Shown here piece by piece: positions 1-9,500 of a stretch of DNA of 64,000 nucleotides (the stretch's first letter is position 1; the number at the start of each line of letters is the position of its first letter). The notes under the pieces were generated by a model. The model made no database searches. It was not told where the DNA came from and saw nothing but the letters and a program-made list of their open reading frames with translations. This DNA comes from Vibrio cincinnatiensis. Lineage in GTDB: Bacteria; Pseudomonadota; Gammaproteobacteria; Enterobacterales; Vibrionaceae. The stretch is taken from NCBI RefSeq assembly GCF_022113815.1, contig NZ_SGOM01000004.1, positions 1 through 64,000 of the forward strand, in the 5' to 3' direction. The position numbers and the translations under genes are program-made.

Positions 1-32
1 AAGGATATGACATAATAAAAGGGGCTTTTTAA
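1..32 (+). CDS. 3' tail of a truncated zipper-type small gene
   Basis: Only the last ten codons are in the window, in the frame that ends with TAA at 30-32. The same codons close the complete copy that ends at 600, so this is the end of another copy of that small gene (called type A here). Its stop codon shares one base with the ATG of the next gene (TAATG), as in the downstream copy. Function is unknown. The call rests only on near-identity with 569-600. Confidence 0.5.
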   Translation, partial: GYDIIKGAF

Positions 33-385
33 TGAAAGAGCAACCTGCATGGTTTATTTTTTTAGGTCTTTTCTTTGGGCTGCTTGCTATGTTGATGTGG
101 CTATTAGGGGTATTTTTGGTCACGCCAAGTATAGACCGTAAACTAAGGGCAACAGGGGAAGATGAAGTCAGTCAGGTGGTCAAATGGCCGTTTAGAACCT
201 TGGTCTATCTTCATAATATTGGAAACCCTATCGGCTTTTTGCAAAGACCAGGCGACTTTCTGAGCTTTAATTGCGACCGTCAGCAAGAGGTGGCAACACC
301 ACTACAACGTTGGATCTGCCGGATTTATGTATTATCAGTGGTATTAATGATGCTGATGATGCTGTTAGATAATTTGATTTGGTGA
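32..385 (+). CDS. Small two-helix membrane protein, array copy B1
   Basis: This 117-residue protein is not one I recognise. Hydrophobic segments at about residues 8-30 and 95-115 suggest two membrane helices around a polar middle of roughly 65 residues containing two Cys. The start overlaps the stop of the preceding truncated gene and the stop overlaps the ATG of the next (TGATG), so translation is probably coupled. It is nearly identical to the protein at 600-953. Of the eleven differences I count, ten lie between residues 57 and 78. Small membrane proteins duplicated in tandem with one variable patch are common among immunity proteins of interbacterial toxins. That reading is inference from layout, not homology. 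Confidence 0.7.
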   Translation: MKEQPAWFIFLGLFFGLLAMLMWLLGVFLVTPSIDRKLRATGEDEVSQVVKWPFRTLVYLHNIGNPIGFLQRPGDFLSFNCDRQQEVATPLQRWICRIYVLSVVLMMLMMLLDNLIW

Positions 386-600
386 TGGCTTGGCAAGTTA
401 AGTGTTGTGATGAGATAGCTAAAAGCGGTCAGAGAGATTCGATATATTTTATTCCCTGTCATACCCCTCGATCAATACATTTGTTGATTGGCTCACTCGC
501 AGCTACCGCCTATGTGGCTTATCAAACTTCAGAATGGGCGGATAAAACAGCCAAAGATTGGTCTGGTAAAGGATATGACATAATAAAAGGGGCTTTTTAA
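385..600 (+). CDS. Zipper-type small protein, array copy A2
   Basis: This ORF encodes 71 residues from the ATG that overlaps the stop of copy B1 (TGATG) and ends in TAATG with copy B2. The C-terminal half has a short hydrophobic glycine- and alanine-rich stretch (GSLAATAYVAYQ) followed by a charged helix-like tail (TSEWADK). The same segment recurs at 1091-1205. The N-terminal half continues from sequence that follows each B gene and looks like a fusion across a deletion, because the decayed copy has extra hydrophobic coding sequence at that point. It could be a remnant toxin or channel-forming peptide, or a non-functional read-through. I recognise no family. Confidence 0.5.
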   Translation: MAWQVKCCDEIAKSGQRDSIYFIPCHTPRSIHLLIGSLAATAYVAYQTSEWADKTAKDWSGKGYDIIKGAF

Positions 601-953
601 TGAAAGAGCAACCTGCATGGTTTATTTTTTTAGGTCTTTTCTTTGGGCTGCTTGCTATGTTGATGTGGCTATTAGGGGTATTTTGGGTCACGCCAAGTAT
701 AGACCGTAAACTACGGGCAACAGGGGAAGATGAAGTCAGTCAGGTGGTCAAATGGCCGTTTAGAACCATGGTCTATCTTTATAATATAGGAATGCCTATG
801 GGTATGCTGAACTCCCCTGGGGTCGTGCTTTGCTTTAATTGCGATCGTCAGCAAGAGGTGGCGACACCACTACAACGTTGGATCTGCCGGATTTATGTAT
901 TATCAGTGGTATTAATGATGTTGATGATGCTGTTAGATAATTTGATTTGGTGA
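600..953 (+). CDS. Small two-helix membrane protein, array copy B2
   Basis: This is the second copy of the 117-residue membrane protein, 568 bases downstream of the first. The N-terminal 56 residues differ from copy B1 at one position (Trp29 for Leu) and the last 39 are identical. The middle is changed: methionines replace Asn65, Ile67 and Phe69, and positions 71, 72, 75, 76 and 78 also differ. Start and stop overlap the neighbouring small ORFs by one base. The conserved frame with concentrated change in one patch suggests selection for different specificity. Function is unknown; a role as membrane-located immunity protein is a hypothesis. Confidence 0.7.
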   Translation: MKEQPAWFIFLGLFFGLLAMLMWLLGVFWVTPSIDRKLRATGEDEVSQVVKWPFRTMVYLYNIGMPMGMLNSPGVVLCFNCDRQQEVATPLQRWICRIYVLSVVLMMLMMLLDNLIW

Positions 954-1205
954 TGGCTTGGCAAGTTAAGTGTTGTGATGGGATAGCTAAAATCGCTCAG
1001 ATAGGGGCGACTTTTTTATTCCCCGTAGAGTAAAGCACTATGGCCCATGCTGCTGTTGTTTTGGGGTAGCAGGCCCGGTGGGGGGGTGTTGATTGGCTCA
1101 CTCGCAGCTACTGCTTATGTGGCTTATCAAACTTCAGAGTGGGCGGATAAAGAAGCGAAAGTATTGTCTGGTGACATTTATGATGCCTTATCTGAACTGA
1201 TTTAG
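953..1205 (+). pseudogene. Decayed third zipper-type copy
   Basis: After copy B2 an ATG at 953 opens a frame that stops at 1031-1033. The zipper segment seen at 486-600 reappears at 1091-1205, ending in TAG. It can be read from an ATG at 1047 as a 52-residue ORF. A different ATG at 1041 gives a hydrophobic peptide that stops at 1066-1068. Adding one G to the G4 run before that stop and one to the G7 run at 1080-1086 would join the 1041 start to the zipper segment in one frame, giving a glycine-rich hydrophobic N-terminus. This looks like a frameshifted copy, but slippage at the G runs or sequencing error cannot be excluded. Confidence 0.5.
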
Positions 1206-1278
1206 TGATGGCCATCAAACCAAGGGAAATGTCTAAAAGCAATTGTAATGCATCCACCCCTGTATTGTTGAATGCTCA

Positions 1279-1899
1279 CTATTTGGTTAATGCAAAAGTG
1301 GGTAAGGAAAGATGCCAACGAATCGCGCCTAAACGGATAAACAATGTGGACGCAACACCGAAGAGAAAGGCCGTTGAGCTGTCGTAGTTCAAGCTTAATG
1401 CACTGGTGTGAACCACTCCTCCGATAATACAGGCGGTAGCGTAAACTTCACTTCTTAGCACCATCGGTATTTCTCGAGCAAGCACATCTCGAATAATCCC
1501 GCCCCCACAGCCAGTGACGACACCCATAATGATGGCGATCAGCGCTGATTCCTGATAAATCAATGCTTTTTCAACACCAATACCGACAAATACTGCTAAT
1601 CCTATTGCATCACAGACAGGAAGGATCCACCAAGGTAAGCGTTTAGGGCGGCGAACGAGCAGCATCGTCAATAAACAAGTAATGAAGACGACCCACAAAT
1701 ACGTCGTATCGGTAATCCAAAAGACGGGGGTTGCCCCTAAGGCCATATCTCGTATGGTGCCACCGCCAATAGCCGTCACGCTGGCTAGAACGACGACACC
1801 AAATGGGTCCATCTTGAGTCGTCCTGCCAGTAGTACGCCAGAAACGGCAAACACTGCGGTGCCAAACATATCAATAAGGTAGAGCAGTGAGGTATCCAA
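1279..1899 (-). CDS. TRIC/UPF0126 family inner membrane protein (YicG/YadS-like)
   Basis: This 206-residue protein has six or seven hydrophobic segments and two copies of the TRIC repeat, recognisable from the glycine-rich motifs GGGTIRD at about residues 46-52 and GGGIIRD near 132-138. Members form trimeric cation-conducting channels of the TRIC fold. E. coli YicG has been linked to glycine transport; which substrate this protein handles cannot be told from sequence. Length is normal for the family (about 205). The start MDTSLLYLID fits the usual short N-terminus. It is followed at 84 bases by btuF on the opposite side of a short gap and probably has its own transcript. Confidence 0.85.
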   Translation of the reverse strand: MDTSLLYLIDMFGTAVFAVSGVLLAGRLKMDPFGVVVLASVTAIGGGTIRDMALGATPVFWITDTTYLWVVFITCLLTMLLVRRPKRLPWWILPVCDAIGLAVFVGIGVEKALIYQESALIAIIMGVVTGCGGGIIRDVLAREIPMVLRSEVYATACIIGGVVHTSALSLNYDSSTAFLFGVASTLFIRLGAIRWHLSLPTFALTK

Positions 1900-1983
1900 T
1901 TTATAATCGCTCGCTTAACATTCCCTGTTTATTTATCGGGTGAGGTGAATCGGTTGCCGAGTGTAGCAAATACTTTGGCGATA

Positions 1984-2802
1984 TCAAGGTGTCTGTTGCT
2001 GTTCAAAATATCCACAAACCTGTTCAATGGCCATGAGTGTCCTTGGTGTTGGGCGGTTAAGCCAATCAGGGTTAAGATCCCAGATGTGTGACTGTTTGAC
2101 TGCGATGAGTTGTTCACTCCACTGGCTCCACATGGTGCCATGACCGATAGCGTGCTCAGAGGTGAAGATGACCTCTGGTTGCGCAAGTAATACCTGCTCT
2201 ATGCTGACTTGTGGATAAGCGGATGGACTATTTTGAAAGACGTTTTCTCCACCACAAAACTGAAATATTTCACTTGGCCAACTGTTTTGTGCCAAGGTAA
2301 TGATGGGTTTTTCACTCAGTTGGAAAAAATAACGAGTCGGTTTTAGGTGGGCATAATGTTGCTGAAGCTGAGCAAGCTGTTGTCGAAACTTTTTAGCCGC
2401 TTGCAGACCGATAGAAGGGGTTTCGGCATAGCGGCTAAGGTGTTCTATTTCATCAGCAATATCAAGCAATTGTTTAGGTTGAGAGTAAAAGATCGGGATA
2501 CCTAGTCTTTTCAGCTTTTCCAGCTCACGGACAGAGTTACCCTCGGGCCAAGCGATGACTAAATCAGGCTGTAAATTCACGATCCGCTCAATGTTGATCC
2601 CTTGAAAATTAGCAACCGTCGGGCGAGTTTTGGCTTGTTCGGGATAATCACTGAATTCACTGACGGCAATGAGTTTATTACCAAGCCCGGCTGCAAAAGC
2701 TAACTCTGTTGCATGAGGTGCTAAGCTGATAATACGTTCAGCTGCGGATGCGATGCCAGATAGGTTTACGAATATCAAGCTAAGCAGCAAGGTTTGTTTC
2801 AT
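1984..2802 (-). CDS. btuF: Vitamin B12 ABC transporter substrate-binding protein BtuF
   Basis: This 272-residue periplasmic protein begins with a signal peptide (hydrophobic to about residue 17, Ala-Ser-Ala-Ala cleavage region). The motif RIISLAPHATELAFAAG is typical of the PeripBP_2/BtuF fold. The family binds cobalamin in the periplasm and delivers it to BtuCD. It starts immediately after the CobD/CbiB-like gene (stop at 2803) and belongs to the mtn-cobD-btuF operon, a cobalamin-related context that supports the call over a siderophore-binding protein. The btuCD genes are not in this window. Length is close to E. coli BtuF (266). Confidence 0.88.
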   Translation of the reverse strand: MKQTLLLSLIFVNLSGIASAAERIISLAPHATELAFAAGLGNKLIAVSEFSDYPEQAKTRPTVANFQGINIERIVNLQPDLVIAWPEGNSVRELEKLKRLGIPIFYSQPKQLLDIADEIEHLSRYAETPSIGLQAAKKFRQQLAQLQQHYAHLKPTRYFFQLSEKPIITLAQNSWPSEIFQFCGGENVFQNSPSAYPQVSIEQVLLAQPEVIFTSEHAIGHGTMWSQWSEQLIAVKQSHIWDLNPDWLNRPTPRTLMAIEQVCGYFEQQQTP

Positions 2803-3756
2803 TTATAAGCCTTGATAAATAATAAAAAGTAAGAGGCTTTGTAGCCCAATCCAGATCCATGCTCTACGAGCAAGTAGCCGATAGGCTTGCTGCAGGTGGA
2901 GGCTTGCTGGGGCAATGCGACCACCAATTTTACTTCTAACGGCTTTTTGTTGACCGTAAATAGCAGGGCCGCCGAGTGATAATTGCAGTTTATTACCCAC
3001 GGCACATAGTAACCAACCGGGCCCAGGTAACGGCCAAGAGCGACTTTGTACTAAAGTTAATGACAGTGTTTGTTTTACATTGTGACCAAGCATAATCAAC
3101 AAAGCGAAGCTTCGTAATGGAATGAAATCCAGGATTGCAACCATTCGAATAATGGGTAAACCAAAGGGATAAAATTGTGCCCTAGAAGGGGACCAGCAGC
3201 GCGCCAATTCTACCATTAATCGATAGATAAAAGCCCCGGTTCCCCCCAGGATGGCATACCAGAATAACACCCCAATCAGATTGCGTCCTAACCCCATGAT
3301 TAAGGTCTCGACACTGGCTTTACCCAGGCCCAATGGTGATAGTGTTTCCGTTTCTCGATTAACAAAAGGGGTTAATAAGCGTCGGGCGAGTTTTTTATCT
3401 TCTTTCGAGAGCGCTTGGCTCATGTGCTCGGCAAGTTTTTCTGAGTTACGCCAATCGAGAGCTAAAAGCAGTAACGCTAGTTCAAACAACTGAGGCTGCC
3501 AGACTAATGGTTTTAAGGCGATACAAACGATGATGGTTGGAATAATCATGAGTAGCCAAGCTAGTGTCCCTGAAATGAGGCTTTGCTGATAGCTGTTCGG
3601 GGTATTGACCTTTTGTGCCAGCAGTTCTGAAAATTTATGCCATAAGGTCACCGGGTGAGCAGAACGAGGAATGGGCAATACCCAATGAAACAACAAAGCG
3701 CCCCACATGACCAGTAGAGCGCTGTTGGCATAAAAAAAAGCAGAAAATTCGTTCAT
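2803..3756 (-). CDS. cobD: CobD/CbiB family cobalamin-biosynthesis membrane protein
   Basis: This 317-residue integral membrane protein resembles CobD/CbiB, which attaches aminopropanol (or its phosphate) to adenosylcobyric acid to make adenosylcobinamide. Several hydrophobic segments are visible, plus the family-like stretch LLLALDWRNSEKLAEHM and a C-terminal WPLPGPGWLLCAVGNKLQ segment typical of the end of the fold. It starts 10 bases after mtn and abuts btuF, so the three genes form one transcript. The divergence from enteric CbiB and the lack of other de novo cobalamin genes nearby suggest a salvage role, as in vibrios that import cobinamide. That role is inference. Confidence 0.82.
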   Translation of the reverse strand: MNEFSAFFYANSALLVMWGALLFHWVLPIPRSAHPVTLWHKFSELLAQKVNTPNSYQQSLISGTLAWLLMIIPTIIVCIALKPLVWQPQLFELALLLLALDWRNSEKLAEHMSQALSKEDKKLARRLLTPFVNRETETLSPLGLGKASVETLIMGLGRNLIGVLFWYAILGGTGAFIYRLMVELARCWSPSRAQFYPFGLPIIRMVAILDFIPLRSFALLIMLGHNVKQTLSLTLVQSRSWPLPGPGWLLCAVGNKLQLSLGGPAIYGQQKAVRSKIGGRIAPASLHLQQAYRLLARRAWIWIGLQSLLLFIIYQGL

Positions 3757-3766
3757 GAGCGTTAGG

Positions 3767-4465
3767 TTACTTGTTCAACAACTCAACCATTTTCACCACC
3801 ATTTCTGATGAACTCTGTGCAGCAAGTGGCAAAAATTCATCAAATGACATTGGTGAAGCTTTATCGGCAACATCCGAAATAGCACGAACCACGACAAAAG
3901 GAACTTGAAATTGATGGCAGGTTTGGGCGATCGCTGATGCTTCCATTTCTACCGCTACGACAGAAGGGAAGTGTTGGCGAATATAGGTTTGACGTTCTTC
4001 TGTGCAAACAAACGCATCGCCAGTACAGATCAATCCACGAACCGCGTGTTTGTTTTGCATTGACGCTAACGCTTGTTCTGCAATGGTGATTAATTTCTCA
4101 TCGGCTTTAAATGCAGCTGGTTGTCCTGCCATTTGGCCCATTTCATAACCAAAAGCAGTTACATCGGCGTCATGATGACGAACTTCGCTGGAGATCACGA
4201 CATCTCCCATGGTCAGTGACGGTTCAAACCCACCAGCAGAACCGGTATTGATGATCACATCGGGTTGATAGTCGTTAAGCAAGAGTGCGGTGCCTATGGC
4301 GGCAGAAACTTTGCCGATCCCTGATTGTAGAACAATGACATCTGCGCCATGGAGTTGGCCTACGTAATAGGTACAACCTGCTTTACTGACCTCTTGGCAG
4401 TGTTCGAGAGCGTCTTTTAAAATAGCGACTTCTTGTTGCATCGCGCCGATGATGCCAATTTTCAT
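3767..4465 (-). CDS. mtn: 5'-methylthioadenosine/S-adenosylhomocysteine nucleosidase
   Basis: The protein (232 residues from the chosen ATG, equal to E. coli Pfs) hydrolyses methylthioadenosine, S-adenosylhomocysteine and 5'-deoxyadenosine to adenine and the ribose derivative. This feeds methionine salvage and the activated methyl cycle, and S-ribosylhomocysteine for LuxS and AI-2. Visible signatures are [13 protein letters not shown] at the N-terminus, the nucleoside-phosphorylase-like INTGSAGG and the active-site region [12 protein letters not shown] with ISDVAD near the C-terminus. An in-frame ATG six codons upstream is less likely because Pfs proteins begin at MKIGIIGAM. It is the first gene of the mtn-cobD-btuF operon. 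Confidence 0.95.
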   Translation of the reverse strand: MKIGIIGAMQQEVAILKDALEHCQEVSKAGCTYYVGQLHGADVIVLQSGIGKVSAAIGTALLLNDYQPDVIINTGSAGGFEPSLTMGDVVISSEVRHHDADVTAFGYEMGQMAGQPAAFKADEKLITIAEQALASMQNKHAVRGLICTGDAFVCTEERQTYIRQHFPSVVAVEMEASAIAQTCHQFQVPFVVVRAISDVADKASPMSFDEFLPLAAQSSSEMVVKMVELLNK

Positions 4466-4570
4466 ACGATATCTCTTCATCAATAAATAAAACGGCCGCA
4501 GTTTACCATGTTGTCTCTGGTTTGATCGAGATAGGTTCGATAGATAACGTGTATTTGGCTTATTAAGTGC

Positions 4571-4999
4571 TTACTGCAGCATTCCTGCAGCGCTTAATTT
4601 TTCTCTTAACGCTTCCACTCTTCTTCGGTTGACACCAAAATCACTGTACCCAACTCGAGATTCTGAACGGACGGTCAATTGGTCATCATTCAGTTTCAGT
4701 TCTAAATCATCTACAAAGCGTAAAATGCGAGTCGTACATTCGATACGTAAATAATTTCCGGTCTTTTCCGCTGTCTCTGAGCCAGAAAGCGTTAAAGCAA
4801 TACGCTCTATCTGCTCTAATGTCACGCCAGGGCGCAGAATAAAGGGGGCAACTGCAAATTTACTTCGTTGTTCTTCGGTTGATACGCAATTCGGTTTATT
4901 GCCACAAGGGGTTGAGGTTCGGTCAATCATATTGGCTGACATTCCTTGGCTACAGGCAGTGAGTAGTATTGGCAAACCGATCATGATCCATACTTTCAC
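4571..4999 (-). CDS. DUF1499 family lipoprotein
   Basis: This is a small predicted lipoprotein of about 142 residues from a GTG start. The frame can be extended upstream to 5077, but AGGAAAG sits a few bases before the GTG and the following residues make a short lipoprotein signal peptide with a lipobox LTAC. An ATG five codons further in is an alternative. The mature part carries the DUF1499 pattern of Cys-Gly-Asn-Lys-Pro-Asn-Cys-Val-Ser near the N-terminus, FVDDLELKL in the middle and a C-terminal NRRRVEALREKL helix. DUF1499 proteins have no established function. It stands alone between gltD and mtn. Confidence 0.75.
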   Translation of the reverse strand: MKVWIMIGLPILLTACSQGMSANMIDRTSTPCGNKPNCVSTEEQRSKFAVAPFILRPGVTLEQIERIALTLSGSETAEKTGNYLRIECTTRILRFVDDLELKLNDDQLTVRSESRVGYSDFGVNRRRVEALREKLSAAGMLQ

Positions 5000-5083
5000 G
5001 ATCTTTCCTATTCGGAAGAAAAATGAATCATAACGGATATTCACTTGAGGGGATAACCTTCTCTGTTTTATCCCCAACTTAGC

Positions 5084-6514
<1,431 letters not shown>

Positions 6515-9500
6515 TTATTGTGCTTGAACGCGTAATTCAGCAGCACTGCGACTTTGGTGCCCTAATAAGGTGTTTAAATCGGCCGCTTGTGGCTTAATTA
6601 AGTAGAATTTAGGAATCCATTCATCAAAATTAGCGAGAATGGCTTCCGCATGTTGCGACTGAGTTTCTAGTAAGTGCTCGGCAATTAAGGAGCGTAAGTG
6701 CTCTTGATGAATCGGCAGGGTGGTTAACGAAAGCGCTTCAACCGATTCCTCATTGACTCGTCCTTGGAAATGGTGATGTTCATCAAGTACATAAGCAAAA
6801 CCTCCGGTCATACCGGCACCAAAGTTAACCCCTGTTGCCCCTAAAATAGCGACAATGCCGCCTGTCATATATTCACAAGCGTTATCTCCTGCGCCTTCAA
6901 TGACTGCAATCGTGCCGGAGTTGCGTACCGCAAAACGCTCCCCAGCTTTACCGGCTGCAAACAGTTTTCCGCCCGTTGCCCCATATAGACAGGTATTACC
7001 AATAATGGTGGCTTGGTTACATACAAATGTGGTTCCAACATGAGGTTTGATGACAATTTTTCCTCCAGCCATGCCTTTACCTACGTAGTCGTTGGCATCA
7101 CCGGTTAGGTAAATTTCCAACCCTCCGGCATTCCAAACGCCTAATGATTGTCCGGCGGTGCCATCGAGAATCACTTTTATGGGGGAACTGGCAACACCCA
7201 TATTTCCATAGCGTTGAGCAATTTCACCGGAAAGACGCGCGCCAACCGAGCGATCGGTATTGAGGATTTTATAATGCAGTTCGAGTGATTGTTGCAGCTC
7301 AACGGCGTTGATCGCATCATCGACGATGGTTTGATTCAGAATGCCTTTATCAAAGGGAGGATTCGGCTCGGTACAATAGAGCGGTAATCCTTGCGGAGAG
7401 ACTGGCGCTTGCAATAAATCAGAGAGATCCAATTTATTTTGTTTGGCGGTCATACCTGCAATGACGGTTAATAAATCGGTACGACCAATTAAGTCGGTGA
7501 GCTTTTCCACTCCTAGTTCAGCTAAGTAACCTCGAACCTCTTGTGCTAAACCTTGAAAGTAGTGCATAACCATTTCAGGCAAGCCCTTGAAATATTTTCT
7601 ACGCAGGGTTTCATCTTGGGTTGCCACGCCTGTTGCGCAGTTATTTAAATGACAAATACGTAGATATTTACATCCCATCGCCACCATAGGTGCGGTGCCA
7701 AAACCAAAGCTTTCAGCCCCTAAAATGGCGCCTTTAATGACATCTAACCCCGTTTTTAATCCTCCATCGACTTGGAGGCGAATTTTGTGACGTAATCCAT
7801 TCGCAACGAGCGCTTGTTGAGTTTCGGCTAGCCCTAATTCCCAAGGGCTTCCGGCATATTTTACTGAGGTCAGTGGGCTGGCTGCGGTGCCCCCATCATA
7901 ACCAGAAATGGTGATGAGATCGGCATAGGCTTTTGCTACTCCTGTGGCAATAGTGCCCACTCCCGGTTCAGAAACCAGTTTCACGGAAACCAGTGCTTTA
8001 GGATTGATCTGCTTCAGGTCGAAGATTAACTGGGCAAGATCTTCAATCGAGTAAATATCATGGTGAGGAGGGGGAGAAATCAGAGTCACGCCTTGTACGG
8101 AGTAGCGAAGTTTGGCAATTTCTGCGGTAACTTTATGTCCGGGCAACTGACCACCTTCTCCCGGTTTAGCACCCTGCGCGATTTTAATTTGCAGCACATC
8201 GGCATGGGTTAAATAGTGGGGAGTGACACCAAAACGACCGGATGCCACTTGTTTAATTCGTGAATTTCGTTCGCTATTAAAGCGTTTTGGATCTTCCCCG
8301 CCTTCCCCTGAGTTAGAAAAACCGCCGAGACGATTCATGGCAATTGCCAGCGCTTCATGGGCTTCAGGGCTGAGCGCTCCAATTGACATCGCCGCCGAGT
8401 CAAAGCGAGAAAAGAGCTCACTGGCGGGTTCAATCTGATTTAAAGAAAGAGGGGATGTGGATTTTTTCAGCTGCATTAAGTCACGTAATGTGGCGACGGG
8501 GCGTTCGTTCACCTGCTGGGCAAATTTTGCATAAGCCTGATAGTCACTGGCTTGAACGGCTTGTTGGAGATGGTTGACGACATCTGGGTTATAAGCATGG
8601 TATTCACCACCATGAACATATTTGAGCAGCCCTCCCTGTTCAAGCCCTTTACGTCTTAGCCATGCCCGACGGTTGAGGTTAAAGAGATCTTGCTGGATGT
8701 CATCAAAGTTAGCCCCCTGAATACGTGATGCGACACCTTTAAAGCAGAGATCGACAACTTCTTGGTGTAATCCCACCACTTCAAATAATTGTGAGCAACG
8801 GTAAGAGGCGACAGTCGATATCCCCATTTTTGACATGATCTTATATAAGCCTTTATTGATTGCTTGTTGATAATTGATCATGGTTTGTCGATAGGTATGG
8901 GGGATAACGGCATCATCGACCAGTTGCCCCAAGACTTCATACGCTAAATAAGGGTAAACAGCGGTTGCACCAAAGCCAATTAGCACCGCAAACTGGTGAG
9001 GATCGCGTGCACAGGCGGTTTCAACAATAATATTGGCGTCACAGCGTAAGTTTGCTGTTACTAAACGAGACTGTACCGCCCCAACCGCCATTGCGGCGGG
9101 GATGGGCAGCTTGGCTTGGTTAAGAGCACGGTCAGACAAGATGACTAATACTGTACCAGCTCGGACAACCTGTTCTACTTGATCACATAAATCCATAATC
9201 GCTTGGCGCAGATCTTTCTCTTGGGGATCATAATGAATATCGACCATAGTGTTCCGATAATATTGATGATTTAATGCGAGTAGCTGCTGCATATCGGAGT
9301 AGAGGAGAACGGGAGAGTCGAACGTCACGCGATAAGCATGACCATCGGTTTCACAAAAAACGTTCATCTCTTGACCAATGCTGGTGGCCAGTGACATCAC
9401 ATGTTTTTCACGCAGTGGATCAATCGGCGGATTGGTGACTTGGGCAAATTTCTGGCGAAAATAGTCACTGATCAAACGTTCTTTACTCGACAGCACCGCC

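Larger units (their letters stand above)
1..999 (+). repeat. Tandem duplication, 568-base period
   Basis: Bases 1-431 and 569-999 are copies of one another with a period of 568 bases. Each copy spans the end of a zipper-type gene, a whole 117-residue membrane protein gene and the first about 45 bases after it. Identity is very high except at about 205-265 versus 773-833, which encodes the variable patch. A partial third unit with only the zipper segment follows at 1091-1205. The array probably continues upstream of the window. Confidence 0.85.

Noticed and set aside
1..1205. Insertion sequence or integron cassette array
   Set aside because: No transposase, no terminal inverted repeats and no attC-like long palindromes separate the repeated units; genes overlap by single bases instead.
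1205..1387. 60-codon plus-strand ORF
   Set aside because: It overlaps the end of the well-supported TRIC-family gene on the other strand and has no family resemblance or ribosome-binding site.
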